A DNA stretch of 64,000 bases from Lentibacillus kapialis (GTDB taxonomy: Bacteria > Bacillota > Bacilli > Bacillales > Amphibacillaceae). Both the position numbers and the translations under genes were made by a program. Under the pieces are notes generated by a model, which saw only the letters and a list, made by a program, of their open reading frames with translations, ran no database searches and was not told where the DNA came from. This document shows, one piece after another, positions 32,653 through 40,596 of the stretch. The stretch lies in the NCBI RefSeq assembly GCF_014646635.1, contig NZ_BMNQ01000003.1, forward strand, positions 62,001 to 126,000. The letters are read 5' to 3'. Numbering within the stretch: the first letter of the stretch is position 1; each line of letters opens with the position of its first letter.

Positions 32653-35529
32653 ATGGCAACAAACGGCCAATCTCGTTCAGCACGAAGAAAGCAGAAAAAA
32701 GCTGCAAAAAAACCGCTATGGAAAAAAATCTTACTAATATCCGCAATCTTTATACTGACTATAGGCGTTGGCGTTGGTGTATTATTTACTTATTATATTG
32801 CTACAGCACCTGATATTGATGCGTCTAAATTGGACACACCTTTTTCATCGAAAATTTATGATAAAGATGGTGAAGTATTCGCTGATTTGGGAGCTGGTGA
32901 AACACGGACCAAAATTGAGTATGAGGAACTGCCCCAGGTTTTAATTGATGCTGTTATTTCAACCGAGGACGCCCGGTTTTTCGAACATCCAGGTATTGAT
33001 GTATGGAGGATTGGCGGTGCTTTGGTTGCCAACATCAAGAATGGATTCGGTTCTGAAGGCGCCAGTACGATCACTCAGCAGCTGGTTGAACAGTCATTCC
33101 TGTCGCCGGAAAAGAAAATTAGTATTAAGGTTCAAGAGATGTGGCTGGCTTTAGGATTGGAACGTCAATATTCCAAAAAAGAAATACTCGAGATGTATTT
33201 GAATAAAATTTATTATGGAAATCGGGCATACGGCGTAGGTAAAGCAGCAGAACTTTATTTCGGGAAAACGGATCTGAGCGAGCTGACACTTCCTGAAGCT
33301 GCCATACTCGCAGGGTTACCACAGCGGCCATCCGGTTATAATCCGTTTAAAAATCCCGAATTGACAAAAGATCGAATGAACACGGTTTTAAGCCTTATGG
33401 TTAATAACGGGAAAATAACAGAAAGCGAAGCGGAAGAAGCAAGACAAGTGGACATCCCTTCCCTGCTGACTGATGATACTCCGGATCCGACACCGTATCA
33501 GGCATTTCTGCAGCAGGTGCGCAAGGAAGTTGAAGAGAAAGTTGAAGGTGCTGACATATATACGGATGGATTAAAAATTCATACAACGATTGATACCGAT
33601 GCACAGGATCATGTTGAGTCGCTACTTGCAGAAGATAGTCCCATCGATTATCCGGCGACTGTAACTGGTCCTGATGGCAATGAAGCAGATATGGAAGCCG
33701 GTATGACCGTACTGGATACAGAAACCGGAGCGATACGTGCAATCGGCGGTGCCCGTGGAGGGGTTAAAAACGACGGTTTTAATTATGCGACAGATATCAG
33801 CCGTCAGCCAGGTTCAACCTTCAAACCGATTATCGATTACGGACCTGCAATCGAAAATAAACAATGGTCGACATATCATCAGCTGAATGATGACGGTCCA
33901 TATGACATTGCGGGAAGTGATAAACAGATTAATACATGGGCCAACCAATACTATGGCTGGGTTTCGATGCGGTATGCACTGCAGCAGTCCCTGAACGTAC
34001 CGGCAGTCAAAACGTTTGATGAAGTTGGTGCCAGTAATGCTAAACAATTTGCGGAGGGCTTAGGTATTTCATTTGGCGACAGTAACATCAAGCTTACTGA
34101 CGCGATTGGCGGCAATATAGGCACTAATCCGCTTGAGCTTGCAGGAGCATACCGTGCTTTTGCGAACGGCGGTGTTTATAATGAACCGTACGCGGTTACA
34201 AAAGTGGAATTTCCGGATAATGGCAGAACGGTTGATTTGAAACCGGAGTCTGAGGCAGCTATGTCTGAATCGACTGCATACATGATAAGCGATATGCTGA
34301 AAACCGCAATCTCAGAAGGGACAGGTGCCCAGGCGAATGTCCCGGGACTGCCAGATGCCGGAAAAACCGGGACGACGACGCGAGAAGGTATCGAGGGTTC
34401 GCCCGATTCCTGGTTCAGTGGTTATACGACGAATTACACGATTTCGGTGTGGACTGGTTATAATAACAACAACATAGCGTTACCGGACACCAAAATTCCG
34501 CACACCTTGTATAAAAGCACAATGTCGGAACTGTCAAAGAACGTTGAGACTGCAGATTTCACGAAACCTGACTCAGTTGTGGAAATAGGTGTTGAAAAAG
34601 GTTCAAGACCTGCCAAACTACCAAGCGATTATACACCGGAATCTGAGATTGTTACCGAGTTATTCGTTAAGGGGAATGAACCATCTAAGACTTCACAACA
34701 TTATGATCAGCTTGATCCGGTTAATGGACTGGAGGCAAGTTATGATGAAAGCTCAAATGCAATCCAAGTCGAATGGGATTATGAATCAGATGAAGATGTT
34801 TCCTTCGAGGTGAGTGCAAGTGTTGATGACGGTCAAATGCAGGGTCTTTCGTCGACTGACGAAACATCAATGGAAATTTCCAATGTAGAACCAGATACAA
34901 CTTATGACATTCAGGTTGTTGCTAAGACGGATTCAAACACCAGTGAACCTGCGACAACTACTGTTCAAGTTCCGGGTGATGGTGAAGATGGAGATGACGA
35001 GGAGAAGGAAGACGAAAACAACGAAGAGAACATTCCGGCAGTCAGCGGTCTCAGTGCTACGCCATCCGGATCAACGATAGACGTTTCCTGGCAGTACGAC
35101 GGTCCGCCGGCCCAATTTGAAGTAGCTGTTTCTAAAGGAGGCAGCCAGCTTCAGACACAAACGGTCGATTCAGCGGGAATCGTTATTGAAGGTGAGGGTG
35201 TTCAGCCAGGTCAAACCTATTCAATAGCTGTTACGCCAATTGGCAAAGACGGTGCTAATGAGGGTGTAAAAGGAGACCAATCAAGTACTCAAGTGACAAT
35301 TCCCGGCGAAAATAATTCCGGATCTGAAGATGGCGGCGCCGGCGAAGATAACAACAATAACGGCACCAATGAAAATAGCGAAGAAAACAGCAACAATGGA
35401 AGTAACGAAGGGAACGACAATGGTAGCGACAACAATGAGAATAACGAGGAAAACAGTAATACTAGCAACAATAATGAGAATGGCGAAGGTGAAAATAGAG
35501 AAGAAAGTAACGGAAACAGCAATCAGTAA
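32653..35529 (+). CDS. ponA: class A penicillin-binding protein 1A/1B
   Basis: 958 residues. Basic cytoplasmic start, one membrane helix (about 25-47), glycosyltransferase GT51 (catalytic Glu105 in EDARFFEHPG and the GASTITQQL motif), then transpeptidase with Ser388 in STFK, SLN at 446-448 and KTG at 571-573. Two fibronectin type III-like modules lie at about 690-770 and 792-880, and the last 70 residues are a low-complexity Asn/Glu/Gly/Ser tail. It polymerises and cross-links peptidoglycan outside the membrane. Longer than typical PonA because of the modules and tail. GpsB (29.4 kb) is its known partner in Bacilli. GGAGG precedes the ATG. Confidence 0.95.
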   Translation: MATNGQSRSARRKQKKAAKKPLWKKILLISAIFILTIGVGVGVLFTYYIATAPDIDASKLDTPFSSKIYDKDGEVFADLGAGETRTKIEYEELPQVLIDAVISTEDARFFEHPGIDVWRIGGALVANIKNGFGSEGASTITQQLVEQSFLSPEKKISIKVQEMWLALGLERQYSKKEILEMYLNKIYYGNRAYGVGKAAELYFGKTDLSELTLPEAAILAGLPQRPSGYNPFKNPELTKDRMNTVLSLMVNNGKITESEAEEARQVDIPSLLTDDTPDPTPYQAFLQQVRKEVEEKVEGADIYTDGLKIHTTIDTDAQDHVESLLAEDSPIDYPATVTGPDGNEADMEAGMTVLDTETGAIRAIGGARGGVKNDGFNYATDISRQPGSTFKPIIDYGPAIENKQWSTYHQLNDDGPYDIAGSDKQINTWANQYYGWVSMRYALQQSLNVPAVKTFDEVGASNAKQFAEGLGISFGDSNIKLTDAIGGNIGTNPLELAGAYRAFANGGVYNEPYAVTKVEFPDNGRTVDLKPESEAAMSESTAYMISDMLKTAISEGTGAQANVPGLPDAGKTGTTTREGIEGSPDSWFSGYTTNYTISVWTGYNNNNIALPDTKIPHTLYKSTMSELSKNVETADFTKPDSVVEIGVEKGSRPAKLPSDYTPESEIVTELFVKGNEPSKTSQHYDQLDPVNGLEASYDESSNAIQVEWDYESDEDVSFEVSASVDDGQMQGLSSTDETSMEISNVEPDTTYDIQVVAKTDSNTSEPATTTVQVPGDGEDGDDEEKEDENNEENIPAVSGLSATPSGSTIDVSWQYDGPPAQFEVAVSKGGSQLQTQTVDSAGIVIEGEGVQPGQTYSIAVTPIGKDGANEGVKGDQSSTQVTIPGENNSGSEDGGAGEDNNNNGTNENSEENSNNGSNEGNDNGSDNNENNEENSNTSNNNENGEGENREESNGNSNQ

Positions 35530-35530
35530 A

Positions 35531-35776
35531 GCTGGACAGACGGGACATAACTAAGGTGTACAATACTAAAGAAGAACGATACTCCGTTTTAGCTTAGGAA
35601 ATATACGCAGACTCCTACGGGAGGGAAGGCCTCGGTGACCCCACAGTGCGAAGCACGAGGAGGCTCACCAGCCGCCCGTGGAAAACGAAGTATAATTTCC
35701 GTAGCGGTGTGGTGTATACGCTCTAACTCGTTCGGATTTTTCCTTAATAAAACTAATTGTGTCCCAGCCTCCTAGC
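35531..35776 (-). repeat. dispersed repeat family R2, copy after ponA
   Basis: Reverse orientation. Left end GCTGGACAGACGGGACATAA and right end TGTCCCAGCCTCCTAGCC; the centre has GCCTCGGTGACC and GGCTCACCAGCCGCC, as in the copy at 4.7 kb. It begins one base after the ponA stop codon. Confidence 0.85.
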
Positions 35777-35793
35777 CACACAACCAATAATGA

Positions 35794-35834
35794 AGAGGCA
35801 GTCATCCTGCTTTAGGAGACTGTCTCTTTTTAAA
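35794..35834 (+). terminator. terminator between ponA and nth
   Basis: AGAGGCAGTC and GACTGTCTCT pair (one G-T) around a 14-base loop, then TTTTT. It lies between convergent stops and serves ponA. Confidence 0.75.
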
Positions 35835-35839
35835 TCACT

Positions 35840-36505
35840 TTATTTTTTTTCATCTACAGTTGCTTTTTTCATACGCTTTTGCCCTTCCCGGCATAAATCC
35901 AGTAACGGACATTCCGGACATTGTGGATTTCTAGCCTTGCAATGATACCTTCCAAAAAAAATCATCCGATGGTGTGTATCGGCCCATTCATCTTTAGGCA
36001 CTTTTCTCATCAAGGTTTGTTCTACTTCAAAAACGGAATCTTTCCAACGGCAAATCGCCAATCGCTTAGCCACACGTTCAACATGTGTATCAACAGCAAT
36101 TGCAGGTTCTCTGAATGCAACTGATGCGACAACATTGGCGGTTTTTCGACCTACACCAGCCAGTTTCATCAGTTCCTGTTTCGTCTTAGGTACTTCCCCG
36201 TCATAATCATCAATCAGCATTTGACAGAGTTTCCGTATGTTTTTTGCTTTGTTCCGATAAAGCCCGATTGATCTGATGTCCTGCTGCAGTTCTTCAAGTG
36301 GCACAGCTAAAAAATCCTCGGGTGTCTGATATTTTTTGAATAATGAGGCCGTGACTTTATTGACTAAGTCATCTGTACACTGTGCGGATAATAAAACAGC
36401 AATAACAAGTTCAAAGGGGTTTTCATGGTTCAATTCACACTTTGCTTTGGGATACATTTCCTTCATGACATTCAGGCAATAGTGAACCTGTGATTTGTTA
36501 AGCAT
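35840..36505 (-). CDS. nth: endonuclease III
   Basis: 221 residues. A base-excision repair glycosylase/AP lyase for oxidised pyrimidines. Helix-hairpin-helix LAGVGRKTANVV followed by the catalytic Asp in AVDTHVERV. The catalytic Lys is in the six-helix part (VLLSAQCTDDLVNKVT). The [4Fe-4S] ligands are C-x6-C-x2-C-x5-C in CKARNPQCPECPLLDLC. It follows dnaD by 3 bp, the last gene of the ypmB-aspB-asnS-dnaD-nth group. Confidence 0.95.
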   Translation of the reverse strand: MLNKSQVHYCLNVMKEMYPKAKCELNHENPFELVIAVLLSAQCTDDLVNKVTASLFKKYQTPEDFLAVPLEELQQDIRSIGLYRNKAKNIRKLCQMLIDDYDGEVPKTKQELMKLAGVGRKTANVVASVAFREPAIAVDTHVERVAKRLAICRWKDSVFEVEQTLMRKVPKDEWADTHHRMIFFGRYHCKARNPQCPECPLLDLCREGQKRMKKATVDEKK

Positions 36506-36508
36506 CTA

Positions 36509-37186
36509 CTATTCCTCCTCCAGCCAGTTGTAATAAATCGATGTATCCCGTTTTTCAGGAGCAGCCCCTTGATTGGATGTCTGATTTTCATGGAAAGCTT
36601 TACTTGCTTCGCGGGCCTGTTCAACGGTATGAATTCCCTTCTTTTGCCATTCGCGGAGAATGCGGTCAATATATTTAAAATTAAGCTTGCCCATGAGAAC
36701 AGATTCCCTTAATGCCGCTTTTATGAGGGGTGGCGTAAGTTTATCTTCGTCCAGCCAGGAATTGATCATCTCAATTTCAAAAGGTGACAGCGGTCTGCCG
36801 AATTCCTGTTCGAACAATATAAAAAGTGTGCCGTCATTTTCGCTCTGGTCTTCTGTAACTTCTGAAAATAGTTTTTTCCAAAGCGGATTAAGACTGTAGG
36901 ACTCGGTGATCTGATCTGATGCGTTTGTTAGTTGTTCGATCGATAAGAAGTCCCGTTGAATCAGACTGCGCAGAACATTGGCACAGTCCTTCTCGCTAAT
37001 TGTCAAATGGCTGGCCAGGTCACTTGGTGTCGGGAAATCATTATTTTCCTGCAAAAAACGAAGCAGTTGCAAAATAATCATAACTTCCTGTTCATTAAGT
37101 CCCATTTGTTTGTAATTATCGAGTAATTGAACAGGTACCTGCACCTGATTTAATAAAATATCCTGGAATGAAATGAATCGTGTCAT
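36509..37186 (-). CDS. dnaD: DNA replication initiation protein DnaD
   Basis: 225 residues from the ATG at 37186 with GAGG 8 bases upstream; 10 more in-frame codons upstream are not supported. The N-terminal winged-helix domain (about 1-110) is followed by the DnaD/DnaB2 domain with FEQEFGRPLSPFEIEMINSW and YIDRILREWQKKGI (the YxxxILxxW signature). DnaD helps load the replicative helicase at oriC and at restart sites. It is coupled to nth. Confidence 0.94.
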   Translation of the reverse strand: MTRFISFQDILLNQVQVPVQLLDNYKQMGLNEQEVMIILQLLRFLQENNDFPTPSDLASHLTISEKDCANVLRSLIQRDFLSIEQLTNASDQITESYSLNPLWKKLFSEVTEDQSENDGTLFILFEQEFGRPLSPFEIEMINSWLDEDKLTPPLIKAALRESVLMGKLNFKYIDRILREWQKKGIHTVEQAREASKAFHENQTSNQGAAPEKRDTSIYYNWLEEE

Positions 37187-37238
37187 AAATGGATACCTCA
37201 TTTCTAAGTATAGCATGTTTCAGACGGAAACAGATGTT

Positions 37239-37266
37239 AAAATCCCTTGCACTTTAGGCAAGGGAT
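37239..37266 (-). terminator. terminator after asnS
   Basis: ATCCCTTGC and GCAAGGGAT pair around CTAAAGT, followed by TTTTAACA on the minus strand. It lies 20 bp beyond the asnS stop, so dnaD-nth transcription may depend on read-through or a separate start. Confidence 0.7.
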
Positions 37267-37286
37267 AATAACAAAAATAGCTTATA

Positions 37287-38579
37287 TCACGGATACAGAC
37301 GATTAAGCAGTCTGGGAAATGGAATGGTTTCACGAACGTGGTCCACTCCGGCTATCCAGGCAACCGTCCGCTCGAGACCCAACCCAAAACCTGAGTGCGG
37401 AACACTGCCATAATGGCGCAATTCAAGATACCATTTGTAGGCAGGGCCGGTTAGATTATGTTCGTCATAACGTTTTTCCATAAGTTTAGGGTCATCAATA
37501 CGCTGTGAGCCGCCGATAACCTCGCCATAACCTTCCGGTGCAATAAGATCCGCACAGAGCACAACGCCAGGCCGTTCAGGATCTGGCTTCATGTAAAATG
37601 CTTTTATATCAGCCGGATAATGTGTGATGAAAACAGGCTTCTCAAAACTTTCAGCTATGGCCGTTTCGTGCGGGGCACCAAAATCTTCTCCCCATTCAAT
37701 ATCGGTGAACCCTTTGTCTTTTAATAAGTTAATGGCATCATCATAGCTGATCCTGGGAAAAGGTGCCTTGATAGTCTCCAGTTTTGATGTATCTCTTTCG
37801 AGTGTGTTGAGTTCAAGTTTACAATTTTCCAAAACAGATTGCACAACAAAGCTGACATATTGTTCCTGAATTTCCAGACTTTCTTCGTGGTTAATAAAAG
37901 CCATTTCCGGTTCAATCATCCAAAATTCAATCAAATGTCTGCGTGTTTTTGACTTTTCGGCCCGGAATGTCGGACCAAATGAGAAAACTTTACCGAAAGC
38001 CATGGCAGCTGCTTCCATATACAATTGACCGCTCTGGGATAGATAAGCTTCTTCATCAAAGTACTGTGTATGGAAGAGTTCAGTTGTACCCTCCGCCGAT
38101 GAACCGGTTAATATGGGCGGATCGATTTTTACATACCCTTGATCATTGTAAAACTGATATGTTGCCCGAATAATTTCATTCCTGACTTTCATAATGGCAT
38201 GCTGACGGCTTGAACGAAGCCATAAATGACGGTGATCCATCAGAAATTCTGTGCCGTGTTCCTTTGGGGTTATTGGATAATCCACTGCTTCCTGGATAAG
38301 CTCGATGGTATTTACCTGCATTTCATAGCCAAAAGGAGACCTGGTATCTTCGACAATTTTTCCGGAAATGTACATTGAAGATTCTTGAGTCATATTTTTT
38401 GCAAGCTGAAAGATGTCCTCTGTTACATCATTTTTGGCGACAATCCCTTGAATAAACCCAGTGCCGTCCCTTAATTGCAGAAAGGCGATTTTACCGCTTG
38501 ACCGCTTATTGGCAAGCCATGCACCAATGGTCACTTCCTGACCTTCATATGCCGGTACTTGCGAAATTGTTGTTTTCAA
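37287..38579 (-). CDS. asnS: asparaginyl-tRNA synthetase
   Basis: 430 residues, class II enzyme that charges tRNA-Asn. An N-terminal OB-fold (about 1-120, [20 protein letters not shown]) is followed by the catalytic core with motif 2 ([19 protein letters not shown]) and motif 3 ([13 protein letters not shown]). The start codon is TTG at 38579 with GGAGGG upstream. It lies between aspB and dnaD, as in B. subtilis. Confidence 0.96.
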   Translation of the reverse strand: MKTTISQVPAYEGQEVTIGAWLANKRSSGKIAFLQLRDGTGFIQGIVAKNDVTEDIFQLAKNMTQESSMYISGKIVEDTRSPFGYEMQVNTIELIQEAVDYPITPKEHGTEFLMDHRHLWLRSSRQHAIMKVRNEIIRATYQFYNDQGYVKIDPPILTGSSAEGTTELFHTQYFDEEAYLSQSGQLYMEAAAMAFGKVFSFGPTFRAEKSKTRRHLIEFWMIEPEMAFINHEESLEIQEQYVSFVVQSVLENCKLELNTLERDTSKLETIKAPFPRISYDDAINLLKDKGFTDIEWGEDFGAPHETAIAESFEKPVFITHYPADIKAFYMKPDPERPGVVLCADLIAPEGYGEVIGGSQRIDDPKLMEKRYDEHNLTGPAYKWYLELRHYGSVPHSGFGLGLERTVAWIAGVDHVRETIPFPRLLNRLYP

Positions 38580-38595
38580 AATAGACCCTCCATAG

Positions 38596-39780
38596 CTACG
38601 ATTGATGGTTTATAACAAAACGTTTGATTCGTTTTGCGGCTTCTTTTAGCGAATCAGCCGATACAGCATATGATAATCGGACATTTGACGGTGATCCAAA
38701 ACCTGACCCCGGCACTAAAGCAACCTTTTCTTCCTCAAGCAATGCTTCAACCCAGTCATCAACAGTATTAAAGCCATTTTGGGTGGCAGCTTCCCATACA
38801 TTTGGGAACACATAAAAAGCCCCTTTAGGTTTGATGAGTGAAATGCCTGGTATGTCTGTTAACAATTCATATAATAATTCAAGACGTTTACTGAATATCT
38901 CTCGCATGTCAGCGTTTGGGTCTTCGTCAGTATTATATGCTGCTAACGCTGCATGCTGGGCAATTGACGTTGGATTGGATGTTGAATGGGACGCCAGGTT
39001 GGTCATCGGCTGAATAATTTCGGTTGAACCTGCAGCATACCCTATTCTCCATCCTGTCATTGAATGTGATTTGGACACGCCATTAATAATAATAGTGTGA
39101 TCTTTTAGTTGATCGGAAATTTCAGCCATCGACACATGCTTATCATTTGTATAGATTAATTTCTCATAAATTTCATCTGACACAATTAAAACATCATGTT
39201 TCAAGCAGATTTCACCAAGTTTTCTCAATTCTTCATGATTATACATCATACCGGTCGGATTGCTTGGTGAATTAATAATCACTGCTTTTGTTTTTGGCGT
39301 TATAGCGGCTTCAAGTTGATCCGGTGTTATTTTGAATTCATTTTCTTCCATTGCATTAATAAATATAGGTTTTCCCTCAGCGAGTTTAATCTGTTCAGGA
39401 TAACTGACCCAATATGGAGCAGGCACAATTACTTCGTCTTCTTTGTTCAAGAGAACTTGAAAAAGTGAATATAAAGCATGTTTTGCGCCTGTTGTCACAA
39501 TGATTTCTTCGCTTGAATAAGTAAGTCCATTATCACGGCTGAATTTAGCGGCTATTGCCTGCTTCAGCTCCGTTATACCACCGGACGGTGTATATTTGGT
39601 AAATCCTTTTAGCATTGCATATTCGGCAGCCTTTAGTATATAGCCCGGCGTATTGAAGTCAGGTTCTCCTGCTCCAAGACCGATGACATCATATCCTTGG
39701 CTTTTTAGCTCCTTTGCTTTTGCAGTAATCGCCAATGTCGATGAGGGCGTTAATGATTTTACGCGATTTGCCAGTTCCAT
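38596..39780 (-). CDS. aspB: aspartate aminotransferase
   Basis: 394 residues from the ATG at 39780, with AGGAAGG 8 bases upstream; the earlier GTG and ATG codons are too close to that site, and the chosen N-terminus ([17 protein letters not shown]) aligns with B. subtilis AspB. It is PLP fold-type I, with the lysine in [15 protein letters not shown] and the INSPSNPTG motif. It interconverts aspartate and oxaloacetate and supplies aspartate for the asparaginyl and lysine routes. It follows ypmB by about 13 bp. Confidence 0.94.
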   Translation of the reverse strand: MELANRVKSLTPSSTLAITAKAKELKSQGYDVIGLGAGEPDFNTPGYILKAAEYAMLKGFTKYTPSGGITELKQAIAAKFSRDNGLTYSSEEIIVTTGAKHALYSLFQVLLNKEDEVIVPAPYWVSYPEQIKLAEGKPIFINAMEENEFKITPDQLEAAITPKTKAVIINSPSNPTGMMYNHEELRKLGEICLKHDVLIVSDEIYEKLIYTNDKHVSMAEISDQLKDHTIIINGVSKSHSMTGWRIGYAAGSTEIIQPMTNLASHSTSNPTSIAQHAALAAYNTDEDPNADMREIFSKRLELLYELLTDIPGISLIKPKGAFYVFPNVWEAATQNGFNTVDDWVEALLEEEKVALVPGSGFGSPSNVRLSYAVSADSLKEAAKRIKRFVINHQS

Positions 39781-39793
39781 TTTCATCACCTTC

Positions 39794-40336
39794 CTAATCG
39801 AATAACTGATTGAACCGAACTACTTCAATAGTTGATCCATCCTGTAACGATAAATATTCCATCACATACTGATTTTTGTTATTTTTGTAAGTCAATTCCC
39901 ATACAGGCTGATCACCATCATTCGAAATAACACCCGGTTTAATATCAGATAGTGTGCAATCGTAACACCGGTTGTACCAATCATTCCTGATTTTCTGTTC
40001 AGAAATGATTTCGGATTGGTTAATACGAATTATATTTGATGTATTCCCGTTGAATGGGTAAAAAATAATCATATCGCTGTTGTTTTCGGTTTCGCCATAA
40101 ACTGTGTAATAGGCATTTTCCCCATGAAACCGCTCAATTTTGCTTATGGAGTTTAATTCAGTTTGCTCAATCACTTGTGTTTTAACGTCTTCAAAATTTG
40201 CTGTGCGGTTGTCCTCGACAACCTGGTATAAATAAATTCCGAAAGCAAGACAAGCGGCAATTAGAAAAATGACAATACCCAATACCCATTTCAGCCATCC
40301 GGGTATCGTCACATGTAAAAAACGTTTCTCCCTCAT
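39794..40336 (-). CDS. ypmB: YpmB-like membrane-anchored protein (DUF5590)
   Basis: 180 residues. A short basic start (MREKRFLHVTIPGWLKW) leads into one membrane helix (about 17-38), and the rest is outside the membrane with PepSY-like folds (YYTVYGETENNSDMIIFYPF, and VWELTYKNNKNQYVMEYLSL). The role is unknown. It is the first gene of a ypmB-aspB-asnS group with a promoter about 150 bp upstream. The small ypmA gene that precedes it in B. subtilis is not present in the 260-bp gap. Confidence 0.85.
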   Translation of the reverse strand: MREKRFLHVTIPGWLKWVLGIVIFLIAACLAFGIYLYQVVEDNRTANFEDVKTQVIEQTELNSISKIERFHGENAYYTVYGETENNSDMIIFYPFNGNTSNIIRINQSEIISEQKIRNDWYNRCYDCTLSDIKPGVISNDGDQPVWELTYKNNKNQYVMEYLSLQDGSTIEVVRFNQLFD

Positions 40337-40483
40337 TTTATCTCATCCTGTTAATGATAAAATCCTGCTTTAAAAATTGTTGTTTAATGATAATGCTGTC
40401 TGTTTTATCATATTTTGCTACTTATATTGCCTCTGACAATGCTAACACTATAAGTAACGTTGAAAATAAATTCAGCAAAGCAT

Positions 40484-40512
40484 ATTATATAGTATAACAA
40501 GCATTGCGGCAA
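40484..40512 (-). promoter_or_regulatory. promoter of the ypmB-aspB-asnS group
   Basis: Minus strand TTGCCG, 17 bases, TATAAT. A direct repeat GGTGCATCAG (twice, near 40566-40587) lies further upstream. Confidence 0.6.
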
Positions 40513-40596
40513 ATGTGTTATTTATTTCAACAAAATTTTTCCTGCCCCATACCCTTGAGATACTGGTGCATCAGCAGGTGCATCAGTATTTTTTCA

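Noticed and set aside
35289-35522. 77-residue Leu/Ser/Pro-rich frame on the minus strand
   Set aside because: It is the antisense of the low-complexity PonA tail and its composition follows from that.
40555-40592. Hairpin/direct repeat GGTGCATCAG as a dinG terminator
   Set aside because: The T-run is on the wrong strand for dinG, so a terminator call was not supported.
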